DNA of 64,000 nucleotides, from NCBI GenBank assembly GCA_910585215.1, contig CAJUDQ010000004.1:71909-135908 (forward strand), given 5' to 3'. The stretch's first letter is position 1, and the number at the start of each line of letters is the position of its first letter. The translations under genes were made by a program, and so were the position numbers. Below are positions 54,178 to 62,385 of the stretch, piece after piece. This DNA is from an uncultured Lachnospiraceae bacterium (GTDB lineage Bacteria; Bacillota; Clostridia; Lachnospirales; Lachnospiraceae). Under the pieces are notes generated by a model. It searched no databases and was not told the DNA's origin. It worked only from the letters and a program-made list of their open reading frames with translations.

Positions 54178-57025
54178 CAGACCGTTCTATGTACGCAAAT
54201 ATCATTCCGGCCGCTTAAAAGAATTTCATTACATCATTGAAGATACTTTTGAAGAATCGAAAGCTTACAATGAAATCGTCTATTTGTCAGACAATCAGAT
54301 TTTGCGGACAATCAGAGAAATAAGCCATCGCACTTTAAACCGTGAACATCTGGAAAAACTGATACTATGCCGTGATTTTTATCAGAAACAGTTAAGCAAA
54401 AACCGGCTGACCGAAAAAAAAGCCGCGGTTTATTTGGAAGAGCTCAAACGATTGCAGGAAAAAATAAACCGAACTCTTTTTGAGAAAAATTATATTATAG
54501 TAGTTATGGACACAAACAAACAATATGAATACCTGTATCAAAATGGTTTTATGGTAAATGGTCAAACATATAAAAGACTGAGCTGTTCCGCCGGACAGGC
54601 AAGAGTATCCACTGTGATTTTTTGCAGCGAAATACTGCTTCCCGAAGTGAACAGAAGATTAAACAACGGCCGAAATCTGAAAAAGCTTATTTCACCAAGT
54701 AAATTTAATGCCTATTTCGGGCTTGCAGGTTCCGCTACACAAGTTGTAAGTGAACCTCGATTTATTGTAGTAAGAGATTATGAAAACACAGCCAGTTTTA
54801 TGGCCAATTATGTCATTGAAAACAGCTGGAAAACAGATGATACCATTATACAGAAAGAAATAAAAGACGCAGTTATGAATCGAACTGACGGTATGGGACT
54901 GATTTCCTATTATCAGGCAGAAATATGGGCGAAAGAACTGGACCTTGATTATGTACCTTCTCAGTTTTGTATTCGACAGAATTTTATGAAAGGAATGTTG
55001 TGTGTCTTTCCAATTCATGAATTTGCAAAAGAATATGGCAAAATAGACGAACTGGGCCGTTGTATGGTAGACACGATTTATTGTGATAAAAATGGAAATC
55101 CTGTCAAAAAAAATCTCTTTGACTATGATGTTATTATCAGTGAATCACAATTCAAGCTGTGGGACAGTTTTGACAGTGCAGAGCAATATATTGAAAACTG
55201 CCGCAAAAATCATCTGTATTGGGGCATTGCTCTTACTTCTCCAAAAGAAGCCAAACATATGCTGAAACTGAATTATCAGTTTATACAGACATTGAATCTG
55301 AACGAAGATGAAATAAAAAAGCTGGCAGAACAATTTGTTGAATGGATTTCGGGAGTATCCTATGAAAACCGTTATTATATGCTGCTCTTTCTTTTGGGAG
55401 TAAATAATAACGAGGAAAAAATCAGAAATTTCCTGTGTTACAGTGATAATTACTGGATAAAAGCACTTCTTCTTTCTGATGATGTAAAACATGACAAATA
55501 TATCAGAAAAAAAATAAGAGACCTTATCAGACATAAAATTGATGCCGGATGTAAAGGAGATATTTATGTAGATGGAAACTTTCAGGTGATTGTATCAGAC
55601 CCCTTTGGATACATGCAGCATGTATGTGGACTCAAAGTGACCGGATTACTGAAGGCTGGCATGTCTTATTCTCATTATTGGAACGAAAAAGGAGTTACAC
55701 AGGTAGATGCCATGCGTTCCCCTCTTACCTATTTGTCTGAACATGTTATTTTAAATCTGCAAAAAGACGATGACACTGAAAAATGGTATCGATACTGCAA
55801 ACTTGGAATTATATTAAATTATCATGGACATGAAACTTTTCATTTTGCCGGAAGTGATTTTGATATGGATATTCTTGCCACTACCTCAAATTCTGTGATG
55901 ATAAACGGCGTTTATAAAGATGAACTTCCAGTACTCTATAATGTGCCAAAACCGGAAAAATGTCTGTTTACAGAAGATGATTTATATCATGCAGATACCT
56001 TTTCCTTTGGTTCCATTATTGGCTCTATTACCAATAAATCCAGCAATGCATATGCACTTCTTCCAATAATAGAGGAAACCTATGGCGCAGACAGTCAGGA
56101 ATACCGTCTGCTGAAATCCAGATTACAGCAGTGTTGCAAGGCCCAGTCTGCCCAGATAGACAAAGCAAAAATTGGACGTGCAGTAAAAGGTATTCCACAG
56201 GTATGGACCAGACAAAATAAGATAAAGAAAAATAAAAAAGGAAAAGTGATTGATTGTAAAAAAAGGCGCAAGGAATTGTATAATTCTGTCTTGCTGAATA
56301 CATATCCTTACTTTTTCAGATATCTTTATAAGGATACAGAACGTTCCTATAAAAAATATCTGGATGAATATAACATTCTCTGCAAACAGAAATTCCGTAC
56401 CAGTTTTTCCAAACTGGAAACCCTTGAAAATCGCACAGAGGAACAGGAAGCGTTTATTCAGCAGTTCTATCGCTATTGCCCTGTTATTATCAGCAAAAGC
56501 CCCATGAACCTGCTGTGCAGATATATTGAAACAATTGATTTTCAGATATCCCAAAAAACAAAAGCAGATAACTCCTTTCCGTTTGAATGTTATAAAAATC
56601 CCAATATTCAATATACAGATTATTATGAAAATGTAATATCCGAATTGAAAAAATTTATGAAGGAACTGAAAACCTCGATGATTGTTACTTCCTGCGAGGA
56701 AGAACGTACAGAGGAATACAGTATAGATAAACGAAATTATTTTTCAGTAAAATCGGATGATTTATATGAAAGATTATCGCAGGTAAATAAGAATCCTTAT
56801 GTAATATTAAATTGTCTGATTGACTATTTTTATATAGAAAAACCGACAGCCAGCAAAGAACTTTTATGGAAATCCTATGGAAAATTTATCTGTAAAAATA
56901 TTATGACTTATACAAACAATACAAATGCTTCTGTTTTCTTTCCAATGCCGACAGAAGAACAATATTCGGATTTACAATATCTGGGATATCATTATAAATT
57001 ACAGGAGGTACAAATTGAACTATAA
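54170..57025 (+). CDS. Two-barrel RNA polymerase-like protein (RdRP/YonO/beta'-related)
   Basis: A 951-residue protein; ATG at 54170 has GGAGGAG upstream. Residues 240-275 read DGMGLIS...PSQFCIRQNFMKG, the pattern of the first barrel of eukaryotic RNAi-type RdRPs (DGxGxIS, PSAFQIR..KG), with K274 at the catalytic-lysine position. Residues 467-488 (VDGNFQVIVSDP...CGL) line up with the RNAP beta' stretch VDYSGRSVIVVGP...QCGL. R516-S-P518 matches the beta' RAP/RxP motif and D563-F-D565-M-D567 is the metal-binding DxDxD. So both double-psi barrels appear present and intact. Known relatives: SPbeta YonO and crAss-like phage RNAPs are DNA-dependent; QDE-1 is RNA-dependent. The C-terminal 350 residues are Lys/Tyr-rich and unrecognised. 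Template type cannot be told from sequence. Confidence 0.82.
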   Translation: MINRPFYVRKYHSGRLKEFHYIIEDTFEESKAYNEIVYLSDNQILRTIREISHRTLNREHLEKLILCRDFYQKQLSKNRLTEKKAAVYLEELKRLQEKINRTLFEKNYIIVVMDTNKQYEYLYQNGFMVNGQTYKRLSCSAGQARVSTVIFCSEILLPEVNRRLNNGRNLKKLISPSKFNAYFGLAGSATQVVSEPRFIVVRDYENTASFMANYVIENSWKTDDTIIQKEIKDAVMNRTDGMGLISYYQAEIWAKELDLDYVPSQFCIRQNFMKGMLCVFPIHEFAKEYGKIDELGRCMVDTIYCDKNGNPVKKNLFDYDVIISESQFKLWDSFDSAEQYIENCRKNHLYWGIALTSPKEAKHMLKLNYQFIQTLNLNEDEIKKLAEQFVEWISGVSYENRYYMLLFLLGVNNNEEKIRNFLCYSDNYWIKALLLSDDVKHDKYIRKKIRDLIRHKIDAGCKGDIYVDGNFQVIVSDPFGYMQHVCGLKVTGLLKAGMSYSHYWNEKGVTQVDAMRSPLTYLSEHVILNLQKDDDTEKWYRYCKLGIILNYHGHETFHFAGSDFDMDILATTSNSVMINGVYKDELPVLYNVPKPEKCLFTEDDLYHADTFSFGSIIGSITNKSSNAYALLPIIEETYGADSQEYRLLKSRLQQCCKAQSAQIDKAKIGRAVKGIPQVWTRQNKIKKNKKGKVIDCKKRRKELYNSVLLNTYPYFFRYLYKDTERSYKKYLDEYNILCKQKFRTSFSKLETLENRTEEQEAFIQQFYRYCPVIISKSPMNLLCRYIETIDFQISQKTKADNSFPFECYKNPNIQYTDYYENVISELKKFMKELKTSMIVTSCEEERTEEYSIDKRNYFSVKSDDLYERLSQVNKNPYVILNCLIDYFYIEKPTASKELLWKSYGKFICKNIMTYTNNTNASVFFPMPTEEQYSDLQYLGYHYKLQEVQIEL

Positions 57026-57851
57026 ATATAATGAACTGGACTATGCAGAATTTATTTACAAAAATGGATTTCAGTCTCCAAATCATATGCCCGCCGAACT
57101 GCGCCTGACAGCCATTTACATGAGAAGAATTCTTGGATATAAACCAAAAAAATTAAAGGAAGAATTTGAAAAGTGGTGCATGCTGCATATTCCTGATTAT
57201 AATAAGGCTTCTTATTATAAAATGATAAATAAAGCGGTAAATCAGGCAGTAAAAAAAGGTTCCTCACTGATAAAACTGGATTCCATTTCTGTATATAAAA
57301 ATGAAATTGAATTTATTCAACGTTGTTCTATTTTTGATGAAAAGCATATGCAGTATCAATATTCTGATTTATGCCGAAAGCTGATGTTTACTTTTATGGT
57401 TCAGTTAAAAATAAATCAGGCTGTCTCAGAAATAAAAAATACAGACAAAGCTTTGAATAATTCTCTCTTTTTTCAGGGCAGCCAGAAAAAATACAGCACA
57501 CTGAAAAAAATGGCGGCACTCCCTGATAAAATTAAAATAAATGAAGACCTGATTTATTATCTTTATCTTTCGGGCCTTATTACTCCACTTCACAACGGCC
57601 TGATTTGTATAGAGTTTATGAGGGATATTTACAGTCTGGATAACTCTGCACATTTGCCGGAAATCATTATCGAAGATTTTGAGCGAACCGGATTATATTT
57701 TGATTACTATAATAAAGAGAAAAATATAAGACTTTGCGAATACTGCAAAAAACCTTATAAAAAGAAAAGTAATAACCAGAAATATTGCAGTGAATGTGCT
57801 GCCATTGTAAATGTAGAAAAGCAAAAACAACGGGATTTAAAAAAATCTTGA
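57015..57851 (+). CDS. Zinc-finger protein coupled to the polymerase-like gene
   Basis: A 278-residue protein. I place the start at TTG 57015, which has AGGAGG upstream and overlaps the polymerase-like stop by 11 bases; the next in-frame Met is much farther in. The body is helical and Lys/Tyr-rich. The C-terminus has CEYCKKPYKKKSNNQKYCSEC, a CxxC...CxxC finger of the kind found in nucleic-acid-binding proteins. The coupling suggests it is a partner of the polymerase-like protein, perhaps in template binding or stability. Confidence 0.7.
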   Translation: MNYKYNELDYAEFIYKNGFQSPNHMPAELRLTAIYMRRILGYKPKKLKEEFEKWCMLHIPDYNKASYYKMINKAVNQAVKKGSSLIKLDSISVYKNEIEFIQRCSIFDEKHMQYQYSDLCRKLMFTFMVQLKINQAVSEIKNTDKALNNSLFFQGSQKKYSTLKKMAALPDKIKINEDLIYYLYLSGLITPLHNGLICIEFMRDIYSLDNSAHLPEIIIEDFERTGLYFDYYNKEKNIRLCEYCKKPYKKKSNNQKYCSECAAIVNVEKQKQRDLKKS

Positions 57852-57923
57852 TTTTAAAATATATTTGAAACGCCGATAAAATAAGGCTTTTCTCTCTTTC
57901 TTCATTTTTATAACTTATGAAAG

Positions 57924-57975
57924 AACAAAGTGCTTGTAGAATAACATATTGATAAAAATGTTCCTGCACTTTGTT
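57924..57975 (+). terminator. Intrinsic terminator after the polymerase-like operon
   Basis: AACAAAGTGC (57924-57933) pairs perfectly with GCACTTTGTT (57966-57975), followed by TTAT. It separates the transcription part from the tail/lysis part of the island. Confidence 0.7.
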
Positions 57976-57979
57976 TTAT

Positions 57980-58033
57980 CATAGCTGCTCTGCAAGAGCT
58001 GCGTTACATAGCTGCTCTGCAAGAGCTGCATTA
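57980..58033. repeat. Two tandem 27-bp repeats and a hairpin in the leader of the tail-like genes
   Basis: CATAGCTGCTCTGCAAGAGC... at 57980-58006 and 58007-58033 differ at one base. Each contains the self-complementary GCTCTGCAAGAGC. A hairpin CAGGAAG..CTTCCTG follows at 58034-58057. The 237-base gap (57852-58088) also holds the terminator at 57924 and no gene. Candidate binding sites or promoter for the downstream genes. Confidence 0.7.
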
Positions 58034-58088
58034 CAGGAAGAGCGAAGCGACTTCCTGTAAAAGAAGAATTTGAAAAGGTGGTGACGAT

Positions 58089-58832
58089 TTGGAAACGATT
58101 GTAAATGATGAACTTCAAATTTATCGCGGAAAAGATTTTTTTGTAAAAAAGGGAATTCTTATCCATCAGCCTACTCTGGACGAAATCTGTGAGTATGGAG
58201 AACAGCGTTATTATTCTATGGTATATTCTCTTACCTGCGTACCGGCAGATTTATGCTGGCAGCTTGACGAACTGGGAATTGATTATACAAAACTTGGCGA
58301 CTTTGAGTTATTTTACTCTCTGCTTTGTCATAATTACTCTCCTGAACAGACCTCCATTTTATTTGGCGATTTAGATTTCTCCAAATTTGAGGTATGTAAA
58401 AACGATGAAAATGAAGAAATCATTTTATACAACGCGGAAAACGATATCTGTATTGATGAATATACCTATCTTCTGATAACAGATGTTCTTCGGAAAATCC
58501 ACGGCTTAAAGCGAAACTGTCAGCTTCCTGCAAACGAAACCACCAGACGGATTCTGATTGAAGATGCAAAAGAAGATTACCTTTTGCATAAAACCCTTGA
58601 ATACCATTCACAGTTAAAAAACCTTATTTCTGCAATGGTTAACTGTGAGGGTTTTAAATATAATCACTCAGAGGTTTGGAGTATGAAAATCCATGCATTT
58701 ATGGATTCTGTAAAAAGAATTTCCAAAATGAAAAATGCGGATTTGCTGCTTCAGAGTGGATATTCCGGTTTTGGAATTAACCTCAGGGACATAGACAACA
58801 AACAGATTGACTGGCTGGGAGAGCTTGATTAA
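58089..58832 (+). CDS. Phage tail-assembly-chaperone-like protein
   Basis: A 247-residue soluble protein. The start is TTG 58089, with AAAGGTGG about seven bases upstream; no in-frame ATG is near. The sequence is acidic, has LQSGYSGFGINL..DNKQIDWLGELD at its end, and lies just before the tail-tube-like gene, the usual place for tail chaperones in phages. I recognise it only by context and general resemblance, not by a named family. It starts after a structured leader. Confidence 0.5.
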   Translation: METIVNDELQIYRGKDFFVKKGILIHQPTLDEICEYGEQRYYSMVYSLTCVPADLCWQLDELGIDYTKLGDFELFYSLLCHNYSPEQTSILFGDLDFSKFEVCKNDENEEIILYNAENDICIDEYTYLLITDVLRKIHGLKRNCQLPANETTRRILIEDAKEDYLLHKTLEYHSQLKNLISAMVNCEGFKYNHSEVWSMKIHAFMDSVKRISKMKNADLLLQSGYSGFGINLRDIDNKQIDWLGELD

Positions 58833-58872
58833 GCTCTTTGGCCGGCAAAAAATTTTAAGGAGGAAAAATACT

Positions 58873-59667
58873 ATGTTTAATCCAAATGAAGTAATTCTTG
58901 AAAGAGTAAGATTTGTGGAGGAATATGATGTAGCCACAAACGAACTGATGGGCAGATATACTCAGATTGAAAGCCCAAGTTTAAAAACAGCTGCCGAGGG
59001 TACTGCTGTTACAGATGCGATGGGTTCTGAAATCGCAAATTTCTATAAGGCACAGACAGGTACGTTTGATTTTACAAACAGCATCCATTCTCTGGACTTG
59101 ATGGCAAGCCAGTTTGGTGCAAAAAAAGAAGTTGCCGACACTGCAAATAAAATGATTATGCCGGTATCCGAAACAATTGATATCGCCGCTGACCATACAG
59201 TTGTTTTGAAGTATGTTCCGGTAGGTACTGCCGGCGCAGAAGTAAAATATGTAAAGGTAATCAATGAAAACAACGAATTTGGAAAGACCTATGAGGTCAG
59301 CGCCACTGCAGGAGAGGGTAAATTTACTCTTGACGCTGCTTCAAAGACAATCACCATGCCGGATGATGTAACTGGAAAGGTATTTGTCAGATATGACAAG
59401 GAGACATCTACTGCCGTTAAGGTTACAAAGAAAACAGACGATGTACCGGAGGTAAAATCTCTGCTGATTCATGCAATTTTCCATAATAAATGCAATCCAA
59501 ATGTAGTATATGCCGGCGTGATTTCTGTTCCAAGAGCACAGATTGACCCGTCTTCTGTGGAATTAAATCTGACTCCTGACGGCAAGCAGGCTGTAAGCTA
59601 CAAGCTTCAGGCAAATTCATGCGAAGAATCTGCAAAATTATTTGATATTATTATTTCCGAGGACTAA
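58873..59667 (+). CDS. Phage tail-tube-like structural protein
   Basis: A 264-residue protein; AAGGAGG precedes the ATG. The N-terminal 75 residues contain EVILERVRFVEEYD and DFTNSIHSLDLMASQFGAKK; the middle has an Ig-like beta-rich insert (about 100-180); the C-terminal part (LIHAIFHNKCNPNVVYAGVISVPRAQ and the NLTPDGKQAVSYKLQ stretch) resembles tail-tube or major-virion proteins that end in a Ser/Glu/Asp stretch. No Cys, no signal peptide. Abundant structural proteins have such composition. Position next to a chaperone-like gene supports the call. Confidence 0.55.
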   Translation: MFNPNEVILERVRFVEEYDVATNELMGRYTQIESPSLKTAAEGTAVTDAMGSEIANFYKAQTGTFDFTNSIHSLDLMASQFGAKKEVADTANKMIMPVSETIDIAADHTVVLKYVPVGTAGAEVKYVKVINENNEFGKTYEVSATAGEGKFTLDAASKTITMPDDVTGKVFVRYDKETSTAVKVTKKTDDVPEVKSLLIHAIFHNKCNPNVVYAGVISVPRAQIDPSSVELNLTPDGKQAVSYKLQANSCEESAKLFDIIISED

Positions 59668-59692
59668 GCTGCCTTGCAGTTTAGAGAAAACT

Positions 59693-59959
59693 ATGACAAA
59701 TCCTGTTAATGCCTTCTGCAAAATCTGTGGAAAAGGCTATCATCTCTGCCAGAGCTGCCATAAGCAGACTGCCTTTCAGCCGTGGCGGGCTGTCTGTGAT
59801 ACGGCAGAGCACTATAAAATCTATCTGGCCATACATATGTACACAATTACAGGAGACAGGGAAAGAGCAAAAGAGGCTCTTTCCTCCTGTAATTTATCTG
59901 ATATCAAAACCTTTTCTTCTGAAATACAAACTGTACTGAAATGTATCTTATCGGAATAA
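59693..59959 (+). CDS. Small zinc-knuckle phage-type protein
   Basis: An 88-residue protein with CKICGKGYHLCQSC near the N-terminus, a paired-Cys zinc site, then a helical part (FQPWRAVCDTAEHYKIYLAIHMYT, GDRERAKEALSSCNL). Similar short zinc proteins occur beside tail genes in Clostridia phages as far as I recall. The site before the ATG is weak. It lies 25 bases after the tail-tube-like gene. Confidence 0.6.
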   Translation: MTNPVNAFCKICGKGYHLCQSCHKQTAFQPWRAVCDTAEHYKIYLAIHMYTITGDRERAKEALSSCNLSDIKTFSSEIQTVLKCILSE

Positions 59960-60024
59960 TATTTAAAATTGGATTTTTCACATCCTGATTTTATCAAATA
60001 AAAAATGAAAGGTTTTGTAAAATA

Positions 60025-61167
60025 ATGAAAAAAAATTTATATTTAGATTATGCTGCTACTGCTCCTCTCTCAGATTCTACAAAGAATTATATTATTCAGA
60101 TACTGGATACCTTTGGAAATCCATCTTCTGCATATTCTGCTGGTGAAAAAGCCCGAACTTTGATTTCTGATGCAAGAACTGCCATTGCTGAATTTATTCA
60201 TGCAGATGCGGATACTATTTATTTTACCTGTGGAGGCAGCGCGGCAAATACACTTGCTATCAGAGGTTATGCCATGCGACATCCTCTGTGTCAGATTTTT
60301 TATGCTCCTGCTGCACACAAATCCATAATTGAGTGTATCTCCTGTCTTGACTGTACAAATACCTCCATAAAAACAGACAGAGAGGGCTTTTTGGATTTGG
60401 ACCATCTGGACAGTCTGTGTCGGATGGCATATGAACATAAAAAACAGCCATTTGCAGTAATTGATTATGCAAATTCGGAAATCGGAACAATACAGGACAT
60501 TAAAAAAATAATTGAAATTGTACATTGCTATCATGGTATTTTATATCTTGACTGTACTGGAAGCATTTCTTCGATTCCTCTGAATATCCGAAGACTGAAT
60601 ATTGATATGTGCGGTTTTTCAGCGCACAAACTGGGTGCGCTGAAGGGCTGCGGAGTATTTTTTAAAAAGAAGGAAATCGAACTGGAACCTCTGGTGTATG
60701 GAAATCAGGAGCAAGGCATCATGGGTGGTACAGAAAATGTACTTGGAATCGCTTCACTGTATCATGTGGTAAAAAATTATGATTATTCTGCTGTCAATTC
60801 TGATGGCAGGGATTATGTTCTTAATTATATAACAGAACATATAACAGATACTTATCTTATCGGCAGCAAAACACACAGACTTCCGAACAATCTTTATCTG
60901 TGTTTTCAGGGAATCGAGGGAGAGGCTTTTATGATTCTGCTGGATATGAATGGAATCCAGATATCTACCGGCTCCGCCTGCAACAGCAGGACTTTTGTTC
61001 CGTCCCCTGCCCTGCTGGCAATTGGAATGGATAAAGATGATTTACACAGCTGTATTCGTATTACCTTTAGTGGAAAGGAAGAAAAAAAGGAGCTGGATTA
61101 CCTGTGTCATACATTAAAATCCTGTATTGACATGTTGAGAAATTTAAATAAAAAAACGATTAGATAA
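60025..61167 (+). CDS. Cysteine desulfurase (NifS/IscS-type)
   Basis: A 380-residue PLP enzyme. LYLDYAATAPLS and FGNPSSAYSAGEKAR open it, SAHKLGALKGCG gives the PLP lysine K202, and STGSACNSR the catalytic Cys319 in a short-loop setting. The key His (AHKSI) and Arg of the family are present, so it should be active. It makes persulfide sulfur and alanine from cysteine, for Fe-S clusters, tRNA thiolation or DNA phosphorothioation. No iscU, mnmA, thiI or dndBCDE gene is adjacent. It lies between phage-type genes, which is unusual. A typical host gene captured by a phage is one reading. Confidence 0.85.
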   Translation: MKKNLYLDYAATAPLSDSTKNYIIQILDTFGNPSSAYSAGEKARTLISDARTAIAEFIHADADTIYFTCGGSAANTLAIRGYAMRHPLCQIFYAPAAHKSIIECISCLDCTNTSIKTDREGFLDLDHLDSLCRMAYEHKKQPFAVIDYANSEIGTIQDIKKIIEIVHCYHGILYLDCTGSISSIPLNIRRLNIDMCGFSAHKLGALKGCGVFFKKKEIELEPLVYGNQEQGIMGGTENVLGIASLYHVVKNYDYSAVNSDGRDYVLNYITEHITDTYLIGSKTHRLPNNLYLCFQGIEGEAFMILLDMNGIQISTGSACNSRTFVPSPALLAIGMDKDDLHSCIRITFSGKEEKKELDYLCHTLKSCIDMLRNLNKKTIR

Positions 61168-61179
61168 AAGGAGAATTTT

Positions 61180-61494
61180 ATGAAAAAAATAAATTTAAAG
61201 GGAATGACGGCAGAAGCTGTAACGGGAGTTTTTATTCTGGCTATAGCACTGATAAATGCCATATTGCAGATATTTGGAATCCATACACTTCCCATTAATA
61301 ATGAAGAAGTATCTGAACTCATATCCGCCCTTTTTCTTACAATTTCTGCCTTTTATAATGTTTATAAAAACAGAAATATTACAGTGGCAAGCCAGAAGGC
61401 ACAGGAAATTACAAATGCCTTGAAATCCGGTGAGCTTTTTGTTGAGGATATAGAACAGCTTCTTGAAAAAATCAAAAAGAGAACAGACAAATAA
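61180..61494 (+). CDS. Phage holin (phi LC3-type)
   Basis: A 104-residue protein with two membrane segments (about 14-32 and 46-60) and a charged C-terminus, the size and layout of phi LC3-family holins; YNVYKNRNIT after the second segment is typical. AAGGAG precedes the ATG. Holins make the membrane hole that releases lysin; no lysin gene was found nearby. Confidence 0.75.
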   Translation: MKKINLKGMTAEAVTGVFILAIALINAILQIFGIHTLPINNEEVSELISALFLTISAFYNVYKNRNITVASQKAQEITNALKSGELFVEDIEQLLEKIKKRTDK

Positions 61495-61512
61495 CAGGAG
61501 GAAAAAATACAG

Positions 61513-62022
61513 ATGGATATACTGACAGATTTTTTTCGTCTGGATTTTCCCGCAATATTTTTAAGTGTTTTTATTATTTTTGCCGGAATAAAAACTGTGG
61601 TATCTCTTTTGGAATGGCTGTTTCAGAAAGCAGGGCTGGAATTTAAATGGATGCGGAAAAAACGGGAAGACCATGAACTGCTGATTCATACGATTCACAG
61701 TCTGAATGTATTGCAGGAAAAACATGAGGATGCTGTTGTACAGTCTATCAGCCATGATGGGAGAATACGGGAAGATTTGGAAAAACTGACGGCAATGTTT
61801 ATTGATAAATCAGTAGATGATATGCGATGGGAAATTATCAATTTTGCAGCAAAAATTTCCGAAGGAAAACCATGCAATAAGGAAAGCTATAAACACTGTT
61901 TACATATATACGAGAAATATGAAAAGCTGATTGATGAAAATGGTCTGATGAACGGCGAAGTGGAGCTGTCTATGGAAATTATTCATCAATCTTATAAAGA
62001 AAAATTGAAAAACGGATTTTAG
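61513..62022 (+). CDS. Phage-type membrane-anchored coiled-coil protein
   Basis: A 169-residue protein with one N-terminal membrane segment (about 14-35), then a charged helical region (WMRKKREDHELLI, QEKHEDAVVQS). Such proteins commonly sit just after the holin in clostridial prophages. GGAGG precedes the ATG. Function unknown. Confidence 0.65.
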   Translation: MDILTDFFRLDFPAIFLSVFIIFAGIKTVVSLLEWLFQKAGLEFKWMRKKREDHELLIHTIHSLNVLQEKHEDAVVQSISHDGRIREDLEKLTAMFIDKSVDDMRWEIINFAAKISEGKPCNKESYKHCLHIYEKYEKLIDENGLMNGEVELSMEIIHQSYKEKLKNGF

Positions 62023-62056
62023 AAAAATTCTATTATCTAACAGAAAGGATAAAAAT

Positions 62057-62290
62057 ATGATTCGATATATCAAAATGAAAAAAATGGAAATTGAGATTAA
62101 GATGACATTGTATGGATATGTTTTGGGGGTATTACATGAAAAAAAAGAGATAATGGAGCTTGGAAAAAAGTTGTATGAGACACTGAGGGAGAGTTCGCCG
62201 GAGGATATAAAAGAAAGCTTTATCAATGCGATTGCAGAGCTTGTACATGAACAGGCAGTGAGAGAGCAAAAAGGAGAGGAAACAAAATAA
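62057..62290 (+). CDS. Small hypothetical protein, end of the island operon
   Basis: A 77-residue basic/acidic helical protein with no recognised domain. AAAGGA precedes the ATG. It is the last gene before the hairpin at 62315-62369. Confidence 0.55.
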   Translation: MIRYIKMKKMEIEIKMTLYGYVLGVLHEKKEIMELGKKLYETLRESSPEDIKESFINAIAELVHEQAVREQKGEETK

Positions 62291-62314
62291 AAACCTCTTT
62301 ATTATAAAAAATCA

Positions 62315-62369
62315 TTGTATCAAACTATAAGTATAATATAGAATTTACTATACTTATAATTTGATACAA
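62315..62369. terminator. AT-rich long hairpin / terminator
   Basis: TTGTATCAAACTATAAGTATA (62315-62335) pairs with 62349-62369 over 21 bases with one mismatch. It lies between the convergent island operon and the frameshifted zinc-ribbon gene. A related TTATAGTTTGATA occurs at 62742-62754. Confidence 0.6.
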
Positions 62370-62385
62370 CAGACGTCTTAGATAA

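Larger units (their letters stand above)
52003..62290. mobile_element. Phage-derived island with own RNA polymerase-like protein (boundaries approximate)
   Basis: The block holds a sigma-like/DUF262 fusion, a two-barrel RNA polymerase-like protein, tail-chaperone- and tail-tube-like proteins, a zinc-knuckle protein, a cysteine desulfurase, a holin and two phage-type small proteins. Housekeeping rlmH bounds it on the left; degenerate zinc-ribbon genes follow on the right. No integrase, terminase, portal, capsid, lysin or flanking direct repeat is visible, so it is a remnant or a domesticated module. The division into a divergent transcription part (52.0-57.9 kb) and a tail/lysis part (58.1-62.3 kb) is marked by a terminator at 57924-57975. 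Confidence 0.6.

Noticed and set aside
57980..58033. Possible CRISPR repeats
   Set aside because: Only two units, directly abutting without spacers; no cas genes.
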